This document shows, in pieces, positions 25,301-34,410 of a stretch of 64,000 bases of DNA; position 1 is the stretch's first letter, and each line of letters opens with the position of its first letter. Source of the stretch: Priestia filamentosa (GTDB lineage: Bacteria; Bacillota; Bacilli; Bacillales; Bacillaceae_H); NCBI RefSeq assembly GCF_900177535.1, contig NZ_FXAJ01000002.1, positions 1,054,001 through 1,118,000 of the forward strand. The letters are read 5' to 3'. The notes below the pieces were generated by a model. That model made no database searches, was not told the origin of the DNA, and worked only from the letters and a program-made list of their open reading frames with translations. The position numbers and the translations under genes are program-made.

Positions 25301-26302
25301 CTACTCTAACTTTTTTGAAGCTAACAGAATACCCATCTTTAATTTATAAAGTTCTTGCTCCTTTTCCAAATAGAGCTCTTCCGCTTCTTTTAAAGACACA
25401 TAGGTAAAAGTAACAGATTCACCAGGTTTTTTCTGAGCAATGAGTGGCAAGTCAGTTGTAATGACTTGGGCAATTTTAGGGTATCCTCCTGTTGTTTGTC
25501 TATCTGCTAATAAAATAATGGGGTTTCCGTCAGGAGGAACTTGAATGGATCCTTGAGATACAGCTTCTGATAAAAGCTCTTTCTCCTCTTTTAGTTGAAG
25601 GGAAGGTCCCTCCATTCTGTACCCCATGCGATCTGACTGTGTTGATACTTTAAAAGGATTCTCTGTGAATTCTTGCTGACTTTTTGGAGAAAAAAAGTCA
25701 AATTGACTGCCATGTACAACTCGAATGCTGTCATTATTTGCTAGTGAAACAAATTTTTCATAGTGAACAGACCATTGAGACGTCACGACCCCTTCTACAA
25801 TGTTTTGAGCTAAAAAGGATGGTATTCCATTTAATCCATGGGCAAAATGCAATTCGTCCCCTTCCTTTAGAGCTCTTCCTTTGAATCCACCAATCTCACC
25901 GCGTAAATACGTACTTTTACTTTCTAAAACTTGCTCAAGTTTAAATCCTCCTTTAACCGTTAAATACGCTCGACAGCCCCTTTTACATTGACCGAATTTA
26001 ATGGTACTCCCCTTCTCCACAAATATCGGTTTCCACATGGGAATAGCTTCATCATTGACAGTTGGAGACAAATCCCCTCCTGTAATAGCAAGTACACAGT
26101 CTTTTTCTACTTGTAAAAGAGGACCCATTAACGTAATTTCCAGTCCTGCTTCATTCTCGTCATTTCCAACAAGCAAGTTTGCTATTCTAAGAGAGTAAAA
26201 ATCCATTGCACCGCTTACAATAACTCCATATTTCTGAAAACCTCTTCTCCCAAGGTCCTGTACAGTTGTAAGTAATCCTTGCTTTATGACACGTAAGCTC
26301 AT
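25301..26302 (-). CDS. pxpC: 5-oxoprolinase subunit C / KipA (AHS2 domain)
   Basis: 333 residues of the biotin-dependent carboxyltransferase-like AHS2 domain: VQDLGRRGFQKYGVIVSGAMD, ITGGDLSP, SDRMGYRMEGP, GNPIILLADRQTTGGYPKIA. With PxpA and PxpB it forms the ATP-dependent 5-oxoprolinase that opens pyroglutamate to glutamate. In B. subtilis KipA counteracts KipI in sporulation control. Its ATG overlaps the pxpB stop (ATGA), so the two are translationally coupled. Confidence 0.88.
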   Translation of the reverse strand: MSLRVIKQGLLTTVQDLGRRGFQKYGVIVSGAMDFYSLRIANLLVGNDENEAGLEITLMGPLLQVEKDCVLAITGGDLSPTVNDEAIPMWKPIFVEKGSTIKFGQCKRGCRAYLTVKGGFKLEQVLESKSTYLRGEIGGFKGRALKEGDELHFAHGLNGIPSFLAQNIVEGVVTSQWSVHYEKFVSLANNDSIRVVHGSQFDFFSPKSQQEFTENPFKVSTQSDRMGYRMEGPSLQLKEEKELLSEAVSQGSIQVPPDGNPIILLADRQTTGGYPKIAQVITTDLPLIAQKKPGESVTFTYVSLKEAEELYLEKEQELYKLKMGILLASKKLE

Positions 26303-27060
26303 TTTTCTCCCTCTTTTCGCTTGATTTCTTCATATTCTTCTTCTGAGATAGAAAAGAACTTCACTCTATCTCCTGCTTGAAGTAAGCTTGGTGGATTTTG
26401 ATTTGGAAGAAAGAGCTGGATAGGAGTTTGACCGATAAGTTGCCATCCACCAGGAGTTGAAATGGGATAAACGCCTGTTTGCATTCCGGCAATTCCAACG
26501 CTTCCTGCTGGAATAGAGGCTCTTGGTGACGAACGTCTTGGTGTTGCAACTTTTTCAGATAAACCACCTAAAAAAGGAAAACCAGGTGCAAAACCAATCA
26601 TATAAGCTAAATACTCTCCATTTGAATGAATATGAATGACTTCTTCCTTCGCTAAATTATTATAGTTAGCAACATGCTCAAGGTCCGGACCATAATCTCC
26701 TCCATAACAAACAGGGATTGACACTTGACGATGTTTTAATTCCCCTTCGTCAGACACTTCATTTAATTTTTCTTTTATAAGACTTGAAACGATTTCAAAA
26801 GGTGAAATAAAGTCTTTTATTGTGCGCCCTTTATTTGCTTTTATAACTTGAAGTGGCTCATAAAAAATCGTTACATTTGTAAATGCGGGAACACATTCAA
26901 TAAATCCTTGAAATGGATGAACTTCTAATGTATCCATAAACATTTTAATTTTCTTATGAATCTCATAGTCAATACGTTCTCCAAATGTAACAACAATAGC
27001 TGAGTCACCGAGTGGTGAAAGTGTTGCTTGCTGAACTAAATCTGTTTTTGTTGAACTCAT
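26299..27060 (-). CDS. pxpB: 5-oxoprolinase subunit B / KipI (AHS1 domain)
   Basis: 253 residues: AHS1 domain with LGDSAIVVTFG at the start, VCYGGDYGPDLEHVA, the loop YMIGFAPGFPFLGGLSE and TPGGWQLIGQTP. A longer frame opens at 27135, but AGAGGTGAAAAT directly before ATG 27060 fixes the start. Subunit of 5-oxoprolinase. The B. subtilis homologue KipI also inhibits the sporulation kinase KinA; the sequence alone does not show whether that second role is kept. Confidence 0.88.
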   Translation of the reverse strand: MSSTKTDLVQQATLSPLGDSAIVVTFGERIDYEIHKKIKMFMDTLEVHPFQGFIECVPAFTNVTIFYEPLQVIKANKGRTIKDFISPFEIVSSLIKEKLNEVSDEGELKHRQVSIPVCYGGDYGPDLEHVANYNNLAKEEVIHIHSNGEYLAYMIGFAPGFPFLGGLSEKVATPRRSSPRASIPAGSVGIAGMQTGVYPISTPGGWQLIGQTPIQLFLPNQNPPSLLQAGDRVKFFSISEEEYEEIKRKEGEK

Positions 27061-27076
27061 ATTTTCACCTCTTTTT

Positions 27077-27868
27077 CTATAAAACGCCAAGCTTCTCATC
27101 ACGAATGTCTGTAATAAACATATGTCCTGGTGCATGCGTAATCATAATAGATGGCTTTGTTTCCATTGCAACAGCTTGTGGAGTAACGCCACATGCCCAA
27201 AATACCGGTGTTTCTCCTTCTTTAATTGTCACTGAATCTCCAAAATGAGGAGTATTAATATCTTGAATACCAATGACGTGTGGATCTCCGATATGAATAG
27301 GTCCTCCATGAACAGAAGGAAAGCGTGATGTTACTTGTGCTGCTCTTACCACATCTTTGTGAGGAATAGGACGCATACTTGCTACCATATTCCCTCGGAA
27401 AATGCCCCCTTCAACACAGGGGATGTTTGTTTTATACATCGGAACGTTGCACTCTTCCTCAATATGCCGAACTGAAATATCGTTATTTAAAAGAGCATGT
27501 TCAAAGGTAAAGCTGCATCCAATTAAAAAACCAACCATATCGTCTTCCCAATACTCTGTAATGTCTGTTACTTCCTCCGTAAGTTCTCCATCTCTATAAA
27601 TTCGGTATTTTGGAATATCTGTGCGAATATCTCCTGACGATGAAGCGAACTTTGGAAAAGGAGAGCCAACCTCTGTTACATCTAAAAGAGGACAAGATTT
27701 AGGATTGCGTTGACAAAACAGAAGAAAATCAAAGGCATGTTCTTTTTTTAAGATTGCTAGATTAGCTTGAGCATATCCGTTTGCCATTCCTGCTGTTGGC
27801 TGCACAAGTTTACCTTCACGAATTAAATTTCGAATTTCTGATGGTGTTTTTTGAGATAAGTTTCCCAC
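27077..27868 (-). CDS. ycsI: Putative hydro-lyase YcsI (D-glutamate cyclase-like)
   Basis: 263 residues of the YcsI/DUF1445 family: PSEIRNLIREGKLVQPTAGM, LFCQRNPKSCPLLDVTE, DDMVGFLIGCSFTFE, RPIPHKDVVRAAQVTSRF, ACGVTPQAVAM, THAPGHMFITD. Family members are related to D-glutamate cyclase, which makes 5-oxoproline from D-glutamate, so its place in an oxoproline operon makes sense. GTG start at 27868 with AGGAGG and an 8-base spacer. Confidence 0.82.
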   Translation of the reverse strand: MGNLSQKTPSEIRNLIREGKLVQPTAGMANGYAQANLAILKKEHAFDFLLFCQRNPKSCPLLDVTEVGSPFPKFASSSGDIRTDIPKYRIYRDGELTEEVTDITEYWEDDMVGFLIGCSFTFEHALLNNDISVRHIEEECNVPMYKTNIPCVEGGIFRGNMVASMRPIPHKDVVRAAQVTSRFPSVHGGPIHIGDPHVIGIQDINTPHFGDSVTIKEGETPVFWACGVTPQAVAMETKPSIMITHAPGHMFITDIRDEKLGVL

Positions 27869-27894
27869 TAAAATCTCCTCCTAAAACAATAGTC

Positions 27895-27929
27895 GCCTGC
27901 ACATAGCAATAGTCTTTACATGCAGGCGC
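27895..27929. repeat. GC-rich hairpin in the ycsG-ycsI gap
   Basis: CGCCTGCA / TGCAGGCG, 8-base arms around a 19-base loop with no T-run. It sits between operon genes and could be a processing or mRNA-stability element. Confidence 0.5.
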
Positions 27930-27934
27930 TCAGC

Positions 27935-29167
27935 TTACTTAAATAACTGTGGAATTTGATCAACTAGTGTATACCCACCCATTAAGGCCATTACAACAAC
28001 AACAAAGACACCTGAAATTGTTAGCCATAAAGGATGTTTATAGTCACCAACAATGCTCTTTTTGTACGCCGCAATAAGTAATGTTCCAAGGGCGATAGGA
28101 AGAATTAAACCATTGAGCGCTCCAACAAGCAAAAGTACTTTAACAGGTTTTCCAATTAGAACAAAGCAAGCAGTAGAAATAATAATAAATCCAATAATAA
28201 TCCAGTTTGTATTTTTATCGATTTTTTGACTGAATGTTCTGATAAAAGAAACGGAGGTATAAGCTGCTCCAACTACAGAAGTAATCGCTGCAGACCACAT
28301 GACAATCCCAAAAATTTTGTACCCAATGTTTCCTGCTGCTAGTTGGAATACGGATGCTGGAGGATTCCCTGAATCAATTGGGAGCCCTTTTGCCACAACG
28401 CCAAGGACAGCTAAAAATAAAGCAATGCGCATAACAGACGTAATTAAAATTCCAGTAATCGAGCTTTTTGTTACTTGTGGTAAGGCATTTACGCCTGTGA
28501 CTCCCGCATCTAATAAACGGTGTCCACCAGCAAAGGTAATGTATCCTCCAACTGTTCCACCAACAAGTGTCACAATTGCTACAAAATCAATTTTGTCTGG
28601 TGCAAAGGTTTTTACGACCGCTTCTCCAGCAGGTGGTGACGTTGTAAAAGCTACATAAAGCATTAAGCCAATCATGATAAACCCTGCTACTTGCGTAACT
28701 TTGTCCATTGCTTTTCCAGCTTCTTTTACAATAAAAATTAAAACTGCAACAACTGCGCTTATAGCTGCGCCTGTTGTTGGTGAAATACCTGTTATAGCAT
28801 TTAAACCAAGACCTGCTCCAGCGATATTCCCGATATTAAAAGCAAGTCCACCAATGACAATTAACGTAGCTAATACGTAGCCTAAGCCTGGTAATACCAT
28901 ATTTGCGATATCTTGTCCTCTTTTTTCAGAAACGGCAATAATTCTCCAAACATTCGTCTGAGCAAAAATATCGAGAATAATCGAGATTAAAATAACAAAT
29001 CCAAAACTTGCTGCGAGTTTTTGCGTAAAAACCGTTGTTTGTGTTAAAAATCCTGGGCCAATTGCTGAAGTAGCCATTAAGAATGCCGCTCCTAACATAA
29101 GTGACCAATTAACTTTTGGTGCAGCAGAAAGCTCTTTCTTTGGTGTGTTTTTTTTCCTTGGCTCCAA
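27935..29167 (-). CDS. ycsG: NRAMP-family transporter YcsG
   Basis: 410 residues, 11 or so membrane segments of the NRAMP fold (LEAFLMATSAIGPGFLTQ-like first helix, here GAAFLMATSAIGPGFLTQ). The canonical metal-binding DPGN of helix 1 is replaced by SAIGPG, as in the YcsG group. That argues against manganese/iron transport; an organic substrate such as 5-oxoproline fits the operon better (inference). TTG start at 29167 with GGAGG and an 8-base spacer. Confidence 0.82.
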   Translation of the reverse strand: MEPRKKNTPKKELSAAPKVNWSLMLGAAFLMATSAIGPGFLTQTTVFTQKLAASFGFVILISIILDIFAQTNVWRIIAVSEKRGQDIANMVLPGLGYVLATLIVIGGLAFNIGNIAGAGLGLNAITGISPTTGAAISAVVAVLIFIVKEAGKAMDKVTQVAGFIMIGLMLYVAFTTSPPAGEAVVKTFAPDKIDFVAIVTLVGGTVGGYITFAGGHRLLDAGVTGVNALPQVTKSSITGILITSVMRIALFLAVLGVVAKGLPIDSGNPPASVFQLAAGNIGYKIFGIVMWSAAITSVVGAAYTSVSFIRTFSQKIDKNTNWIIIGFIIISTACFVLIGKPVKVLLLVGALNGLILPIALGTLLIAAYKKSIVGDYKHPLWLTISGVFVVVVMALMGGYTLVDQIPQLFK

Positions 29168-29189
29168 TTTCTTTTCCTCCTATCTATGC

Positions 29190-29951
29190 TTAGCTCGAAA
29201 TCGCCTTCACTTCGATTTCAGATGTTGTTAATGATCCTTGGATACGACGAGCAAATTCTAACGCATGTGCGCCATCTCCATGAATACAAATTGTATCTGC
29301 TTGCAGTGAAACATCAACGCCTTGCTGAGACTTCACTTTTCCTTCCTTCACCATCCGAACGACTTGTGCTAGAGCTTCATCGTCATTTTCAATAAGCGCA
29401 TTTTTTTCGCTTCTTGCTGTTAACGAGCCATCGCTTTGATATGTCCGATCAGCAAACACTTCACTCGCTGTACGTAATCCAATTTCTTTTCCTGCTTTAA
29501 TAAGCTCACTTCCTGCTAAGCCGAATAAAATAAGGTCAGTGTCTATGTTATAAATAGCTTTCACAATTGCTTTTGATAAATTTTTATCTTTAGCTGCCAT
29601 ATTATAAAGTGCTCCATGTGGTTTAACATGCTGCATCCTAAGTCCTTCCGCTTTTAAAAAGCCATCTAACGCTCCAATTTGATACACAACAATATCATAG
29701 GCTTCTTGAGCAGTAATTGAAAGATTACGGCGACCAAACCCAATTAAATCTTGAAGACCTGGATGTGCCCCAATTTGAACGCCTTTCTGTGCAGCAAGCT
29801 CAACTGTTTTTCGCATAACGCTAGGATCTCCAGCATGGAAGCCACAAGCAACATTTACAGATGTAACAAAATCCAAAATCTCTTCGTCATTTCCAATGCG
29901 ATAAGCCCCAAAACTTTCCCCTAAGTCACAGTTCAAATCAACTCTATTCAT
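29190..29951 (-). CDS. pxpA: 5-oxoprolinase subunit A (LamB/YcsF family)
   Basis: 253 residues. Family signatures: [19 protein letters not shown] at the N-terminus, [46 protein letters not shown] and [14 protein letters not shown]. It forms 5-oxoprolinase with PxpB/PxpC. First gene of the operon pxpA-ycsG-ycsI-pxpB-pxpC-kipR. ATG 29951 has AGAGGGGGAAAGAG upstream. Confidence 0.9.
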   Translation of the reverse strand: MNRVDLNCDLGESFGAYRIGNDEEILDFVTSVNVACGFHAGDPSVMRKTVELAAQKGVQIGAHPGLQDLIGFGRRNLSITAQEAYDIVVYQIGALDGFLKAEGLRMQHVKPHGALYNMAAKDKNLSKAIVKAIYNIDTDLILFGLAGSELIKAGKEIGLRTASEVFADRTYQSDGSLTARSEKNALIENDDEALAQVVRMVKEGKVKSQQGVDVSLQADTICIHGDGAHALEFARRIQGSLTTSEIEVKAISS

Positions 29952-30010
29952 TCTCTTTCCCCCTCTTATGTCCTTATAAAATTAAAGTGCAACCAAGCTC
30001 TAGTGTTCAA

Positions 30011-30026
30011 AACAGAATATTCTGTT
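30011..30026. promoter_or_regulatory. 16-base perfect palindrome upstream of pxpA
   Basis: AACAGAAT/ATTCTGTT, 60-75 bases before the pxpA start. Probable regulator site. Confidence 0.55.
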
Positions 30027-30041
30027 AAATGTTAGTAGATT

Positions 30042-30058
30042 GTTCCGTTTTTCGGAAC
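30042..30058. promoter_or_regulatory. Candidate KipR operator
   Basis: GTTCCG-TTTTT-CGGAAC, an interrupted palindrome of the shape seen for IclR-family regulators, upstream of the operon that encodes one (kipR). Confidence 0.6.
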
Positions 30059-30314
30059 TACAGTACCGTTATTTGGTCACTCTTAAATTCTAACACTAGT
30101 ATGTAATATAAACAATATATATGTCAGAACATTTGACAAAGTCTATCTTTTGTTATGTTTTTATTTCCTATTCTTTTAAGGCTTTTGCTTTATTTTTGTA
30201 GTTAAAACAATTAATCATTATTACGTGTTAGATTTCCTTCTCTTATATAGATTCGCTCTCAGCTATTTAGCATTTAGGATGGTCTTTAATACAAATTTAT
30301 TTGTTGCAATAAAT

Positions 30315-30346
30315 AAAAAAAGAAGTTCTCTGAAAGAACTTCTTTT
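30315..30346. terminator. Terminator of the Lrp-family gene
   Basis: AAAAGAAGTTCTCTGAAAGAACTTCTTTT hairpin with A- and T-runs on the two sides, just after the minus-strand stop. Confidence 0.85.
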
Positions 30347-30352
30347 AAATGA

Positions 30353-30811
30353 TTAAGAGTCAATTGAATTTTGTTTCATCTCAGGTAATAAAGGACGATT
30401 AGCAACTGAGGTGGATAAAATAATAGATGTATTTACTTGTCCAAAAGAAACAAGACGATCTACTAAATTTTCTAAGTGTCGAGTGGTAGAAACAGCTGTT
30501 TTCATAAAATAACTACTTGTTCCAGTCACTCTATGACATTCAAGAATAGCCTCTTCCTCTTTTATTTTTTCTTCAAAATGCCGACATCCACATTTCAAAT
30601 TCCCAATTTGGATGATAGCTTGCACACTTTTTCCGATAGCTTCTGGTGAAATGAGAGTTGTAAATCCTTCAATAACTCCATTTTCATGTAGACGTTTTAA
30701 CCGTTCATTTATACTTGGACGACTAAGATGTAATTCTCTTGATAACTGAATAATGGTAATTCTGCTATCTCTTTGAAGAAGCTCTAAGATTTTATAATCA
30801 ATCTGATCCAT
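30353..30811 (-). CDS. Lrp/AsnC-family regulator
   Basis: 152 residues: N-terminal helix-turn-helix DYKILELLQRDSRITIIQLS, then RELHLSRPSINERLKRL, and a C-terminal ligand-sensing (RAM) domain. A longer frame starts at 30841, but AGAGGGAGATAAT before ATG 30811 sets the start at the canonical MDQIDYK. Cysteine pair in LKCGCRHFE is noteworthy. Divergent from an APC-type transporter which it probably controls, as Lrp-like proteins do for amino-acid exporters. Confidence 0.87.
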   Translation of the reverse strand: MDQIDYKILELLQRDSRITIIQLSRELHLSRPSINERLKRLHENGVIEGFTTLISPEAIGKSVQAIIQIGNLKCGCRHFEEKIKEEEAILECHRVTGTSSYFMKTAVSTTRHLENLVDRLVSFGQVNTSIILSTSVANRPLLPEMKQNSIDS

Positions 30812-30962
30812 ATTATCTCCCTCTTTTTCTCTTTTGCTCACTATTTATCGTATTTCTATACAAACCGAAAAGCTAAGTCTCAATATTTGTACAATTATGA
30901 ATATAAATATACCGTGTTTTTTACTATAATGCTATTAAACATTTAGAAAGGGAGAAAATAAC

Positions 30963-32261
30963 TTGAGGCATTCATTGAAAGAAACCATATCAACTAGTCA
31001 AGGTATTGCGTTATATGTTGGGGCTGTTTTAGGATCTGGAATTTTAATATTACCGGGTATGACAGGAGGAATTGCAGGTCCAAATGCTCTCATCGCTTGG
31101 ATTATAATGGTATTATTAAGTATTCCTTTAGCTTACACATTTGCTTTTTTATCAATTGATTATCCCAGTTCAGGAGGTGTAGCGACATTTGCTCACAAAG
31201 CCTTCGGATATTATGCAGGAGCTTTAGTAGGCTGGTTTTTCTTTATTGCCGGAAGCGTTGGCCAAATTATTGTATCTCTTACAGGTGGAACTTATATTGC
31301 CTTCTCTTTTGGTTTGCCTCATCCTATTGCTTATCTTGTTGCTTTTATTTTGCTTATTATATCCGTAACTTCAAACTATTTTGGACTAAAAACAAGTGGA
31401 AAACTTCAGCTTCTAATTGCTGTACTTACTCTTTTAATCTTGTTGGCAGCTATCTTGCTCGCTTTACCTTCTGTTGATTATAAAAATTTAGAGTGGAGCC
31501 TTGAACCTTCTACTTTTCCTTCTATCGCACAAAGTATCATGCTTATCTTTTGGTCTTTTTTTGGATGGGAAGCTATTTCTAGTCTGGCTCCTGAGTTTAA
31601 ACAGCCGAGGAAGAGAAATATCCTTTTATCAACGTTAGGAGCTATTATTATTGTTGGAATTCTCTATGCAGGAGTCGCTTTTGCTGTAATTGGTACACAC
31701 TCCTACTCTATGGATAGTAACAATATACATGAGGCGATGAATCATGCCGCTCTCTCTGAAGTCGTAAGAAAAGGGATTGGAACAAACGGAAGCTGGATTA
31801 CGGCTATTGTTGCTTTTGTTATTTGCTTAGGAACGATGAACGCTTTTATCGCTAGTATGAGTCGATTAGGATATTCCTTAGCTCAAAATAACTTTGCTCC
31901 TTCTTACTTACGAAAAATAAATAAAAAGCATTCCACTCCTGCACGAGCTGTATTAATAGTCGGAGGAATTGCTGGTGGTGGTTTGCTCACAAGTTATGTT
32001 TTTAATATAGGATTAGAGCAACTTGTCCTTATTCCTAACTCTCTAGGAATGGCAACATATATTGTTGGAGCTGCAGCAGGAATCAAATTAATTAAACATC
32101 TCATTGGTAAAATATTTGCCCTTATAGCTTGCATGTTATGTTTGATTTCTTATGTATTTATAGGAGCTTTTTTAATTATTCCAATAAGTGTAGGTGGATG
32201 TTGCTTATTCTATATTTGGAGGAAAAAACGGAAATCAGAGAAGGAATTTCAAAACTTTTAA
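30963..32261 (+). CDS. APC-superfamily amino-acid transporter (YjeH-like)
   Basis: 432 residues with 12 predicted membrane segments; N-terminal GIALYVGAVLGSGILILPGM contains the GSG substrate loop of the APC fold. The resemblance is to YjeH-type exporters of methionine/branched-chain amino acids. TTG start at 30963, with GGGAG at 30950-30954 and an 8-base spacer; TATAAT at 30925-30930 gives the probable -10. Paired with a divergent Lrp-type regulator, which supports an export role (inference). Confidence 0.8.
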   Translation: MRHSLKETISTSQGIALYVGAVLGSGILILPGMTGGIAGPNALIAWIIMVLLSIPLAYTFAFLSIDYPSSGGVATFAHKAFGYYAGALVGWFFFIAGSVGQIIVSLTGGTYIAFSFGLPHPIAYLVAFILLIISVTSNYFGLKTSGKLQLLIAVLTLLILLAAILLALPSVDYKNLEWSLEPSTFPSIAQSIMLIFWSFFGWEAISSLAPEFKQPRKRNILLSTLGAIIIVGILYAGVAFAVIGTHSYSMDSNNIHEAMNHAALSEVVRKGIGTNGSWITAIVAFVICLGTMNAFIASMSRLGYSLAQNNFAPSYLRKINKKHSTPARAVLIVGGIAGGGLLTSYVFNIGLEQLVLIPNSLGMATYIVGAAAGIKLIKHLIGKIFALIACMLCLISYVFIGAFLIIPISVGGCCLFYIWRKKRKSEKEFQNF

Positions 32262-32394
32262 GTTTCTAGACTACGTAGAATGTTGGAAACTTAACTTCTA
32301 TTTCTTTATTTGTATACATTCTTTTAGAACAATATTTAATTAAATCATTTAGATTAACTGTTCACTAACCATACTATTTCTTCCTTCTTAATAT

Positions 32395-32464
32395 TTCTTT
32401 CTTAGATAAATATTAAGAAAGGATCTCTCAAAGATTTTCACTCTTAAAACTTAAAAAGAGAGTG
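32395..32464. repeat. Two hairpins after the APC gene
   Basis: TTTCTT...AAGAAA (about 32397-32421) and CACTCT...AGAGAGTG (about 32439-32464). Neither has a T-run, but together they may serve as the 3' end of the transporter mRNA. Confidence 0.4.
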
Positions 32465-32476
32465 TGTATAGAAAGC

Positions 32477-32536
32477 AATTCACAAAAAAGAAAAGCCTTT
32501 GCTCAATAGGAACGAAGGCTTACTTTTTTGTGAATT
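32477..32536 (-). terminator. Terminator of the secreted fructanase gene
   Basis: Outer perfect 14-base arms AATTCACAAAAAAG / CTTTTTTGTGAATT enclose an inner AAGCCTT / AAAGGCTT hairpin followed on the minus strand by TTCTTTTTT. Confidence 0.8.
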
Positions 32537-32539
32537 TTT

Positions 32540-34135
32540 TCAATTTTTCCAAGTGCTATCTAATTTGTACACATTTAAGGAAGAGAGATGCACCTCCCCA
32601 TTCTTTGCATAAACTTCTAAGCCTTCACTGGTAGGCTTAGGGAATATTTGATTTGTAAGCACTCTTTCTCCATCATTTCCAAAGACTTCAACAGAAGAAC
32701 GATCAACAAAAATATGCATTTTAACTTTGTTACCCGCAGCCTTTAGTGGTGCTGCATAAATTCCAGAAAAATTCTCGCTAAAGTTTGCCTGTCCAGATTT
32801 TGTACGGTCAACAAATAATTCTTCCCTTTTTACATCGTATCCAATTTTCGTAAATTCTTCATCTCCTTTTCGAGCATAAAAACCAAACTCGTCTGCTGTA
32901 CCTAATTCAAACTCAGCTACAATTTCCTGCGTTTGTCCGTCTATCTTTGGAAACTTAATGTTGTCTGATTGAATATTACGGTTTTTTAATTGGTGTTTTT
33001 TCTCTCTTATTTTCTTCATTTCCTGTATCGGCTTCTGAGTAAGTAAAATTTCACCTTTTTCTGTAGTTTTTAATCCTACTTCTCGAGGAAGGGTCATAGC
33101 ACTGCGCCAAGGAGATGTAGGAATTTTTTCAGCGTAATCCCAATTATTCATCCAAGCCATCCAAATCCGGCGCTGCTGTGTATTATCCCAAGATTGAGCA
33201 GCATAGAAATCCTTTCCATAGTCCACCCAATTGATTTCTTCTGCTTTCTGCTCAGTTTTAAAGGTTTTCCCGTCAAAAGCTCCTACAAAATATTGTCCAC
33301 CTGAACCGCCAGCAACTGCCCCTGGATTAAGGTCTACTTGCAGCACCCATTTTGTATGATTGGGGTTTCCATCTACAGGTATTTCAAATAAATCAGGACA
33401 TTCCCAAACGCCCCCTTGAGCTCCCATACCTTCACCAAATTCACTCATATATTCCCAGTTCTTTAGATTCTGTGAAGAGTAGAGTTGTATACGCTTACCT
33501 GCTGCTATTACCATAACCCACTTGTTTGTATCATCGTGCCAAAAAACCTTTGGATCACGAAAATCCGCAATACCCGGATTTTCAATAACAGGATTTCCAT
33601 TATATTTATTCCATGTTATCCCATTATCTTCACTATAGGCAATGCTCTGCTGTTGCGTATCTCCTGCATGAGTAAAAATAGCAACTAATCCGCCCGAACC
33701 CTTTTTGAAAAGTCCACTCGTATTATGTTTATCAACAACAATACTACCTGAAAAAATCATCCCTAATTCATCAGGTTTCATAGCTACATCAAGATGCTCC
33801 CAATGTAAAAGATCCTTGCTGACGGCATGACCCCAGCTCATATTCCCCCATGTGTTTCCTTTTGGGTTATATTGATAAAAAAGATGATATTCTCCTTTGT
33901 AATAAACCAATCCATTAGGATCATTCATCCAATTCTGATCTGGGGTAAAGTGGAATTGTGGACGATAAAGCTCATTATAATAAGGATTTTTAATATTCAT
34001 TTGAAGTCCTTTTAATTCCTGTATTCCTTTGACTTGTCTAGAATCTTTGGCTGCCGAACTTGTAGGATAAGAAAACAAACTAGATGCTAATGTAACACTC
34101 GTAATAACTGTTCCTAAACGATAAATATTTCTCAT
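32540..34135 (-). CDS. sacC: Secreted GH32 beta-fructosidase (levanase/sucrase type)
   Basis: About 531 residues with a Sec signal peptide (RLGTVITSVTLASSLFSYPTSSAA). GH32 motifs: NWMNDPNGLVYYKGEYHLF with the nucleophile Asp at about 72, FRDPKVFW, and GVWECPDLFEI with the acid/base Glu, followed by the C-terminal beta-sandwich (DRSSVEVFGNDGERV). It splits extracellular levan, inulin or sucrose; the exact specificity is not visible, so the symbol is provisional. GGGAG gives a 7-base spacer to ATG 34135 (4 to ATG 34138). Complements the intracellular sucrose PTS route at 4.4-9.9 kb. Confidence 0.85.
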   Translation of the reverse strand: MRNIYRLGTVITSVTLASSLFSYPTSSAAKDSRQVKGIQELKGLQMNIKNPYYNELYRPQFHFTPDQNWMNDPNGLVYYKGEYHLFYQYNPKGNTWGNMSWGHAVSKDLLHWEHLDVAMKPDELGMIFSGSIVVDKHNTSGLFKKGSGGLVAIFTHAGDTQQQSIAYSEDNGITWNKYNGNPVIENPGIADFRDPKVFWHDDTNKWVMVIAAGKRIQLYSSQNLKNWEYMSEFGEGMGAQGGVWECPDLFEIPVDGNPNHTKWVLQVDLNPGAVAGGSGGQYFVGAFDGKTFKTEQKAEEINWVDYGKDFYAAQSWDNTQQRRIWMAWMNNWDYAEKIPTSPWRSAMTLPREVGLKTTEKGEILLTQKPIQEMKKIREKKHQLKNRNIQSDNIKFPKIDGQTQEIVAEFELGTADEFGFYARKGDEEFTKIGYDVKREELFVDRTKSGQANFSENFSGIYAAPLKAAGNKVKMHIFVDRSSVEVFGNDGERVLTNQIFPKPTSEGLEVYAKNGEVHLSSLNVYKLDSTWKN

Positions 34136-34238
34136 CATCTCTCTCCCTTAATTTAGTACTTCATGTACGATAAATCTCTGAGATGACTAAAATCATAAAA
34201 TTAGTAACTATTGTATTTAAAAACTGGCACTCACTATA

Positions 34239-34253
34239 TTGAAGCGCTTTCAA
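34239..34253. promoter_or_regulatory. cre-like site at the fructanase transcription start
   Basis: TTGAAGCGCTTTCAA, a near-perfect palindrome; on the minus strand TGAAAGCGCTTCAA matches the cre consensus at 13 of 14 positions. Position: just downstream of the -10, so CcpA binding would block initiation. Confidence 0.7.
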
Positions 34254-34258
34254 TTAGT

Positions 34259-34296
34259 ATAATATGTCAACCGATACCATATGTCAACCGCTTTCA
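34259..34296 (-). promoter_or_regulatory. Promoter of the fructanase gene with a second cre-like site
   Basis: Minus strand: TTGACA (34287-34282), a 17-base spacer, TATTAT (34264-34259). The sequence CGGTTGACATAT occurs twice, once forming the -35 and once inside the spacer. TGAAAGCGGTTGACA (34296-34282) is a cre-like element with one extra base overlapping the -35. Confidence 0.7.
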
Positions 34297-34326
34297 TAAA
34301 TATTGCTCTCTTATTTACAATAAGAT

Positions 34327-34366
34327 AAAAAAGTCGAATTCCTCTATGTTAAGAACCGACTTTTTT
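34327..34366. terminator. Terminator of the GNAT gene (34411-34872)
   Basis: AAAAAAGTCG / CGACTTTTTT stem around a 20-base loop; on the minus strand it ends in T6. Downstream, CATTATCTTAATAA occurs twice (34369 and 34393). Confidence 0.7.
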
Positions 34367-34410
34367 ACATTATCTTAATAACTATCAAACTCATTATCTT
34401 AATAAATCTA

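Larger units (their letters stand above)
29952..30310. other. Regulatory spacer upstream of pxpA
   Basis: About 360 bases with no gene. It holds two strong palindromes (listed separately) close to pxpA; the rest is AT-rich without recognisable structure. The exact promoter could not be fixed. Confidence 0.5.
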
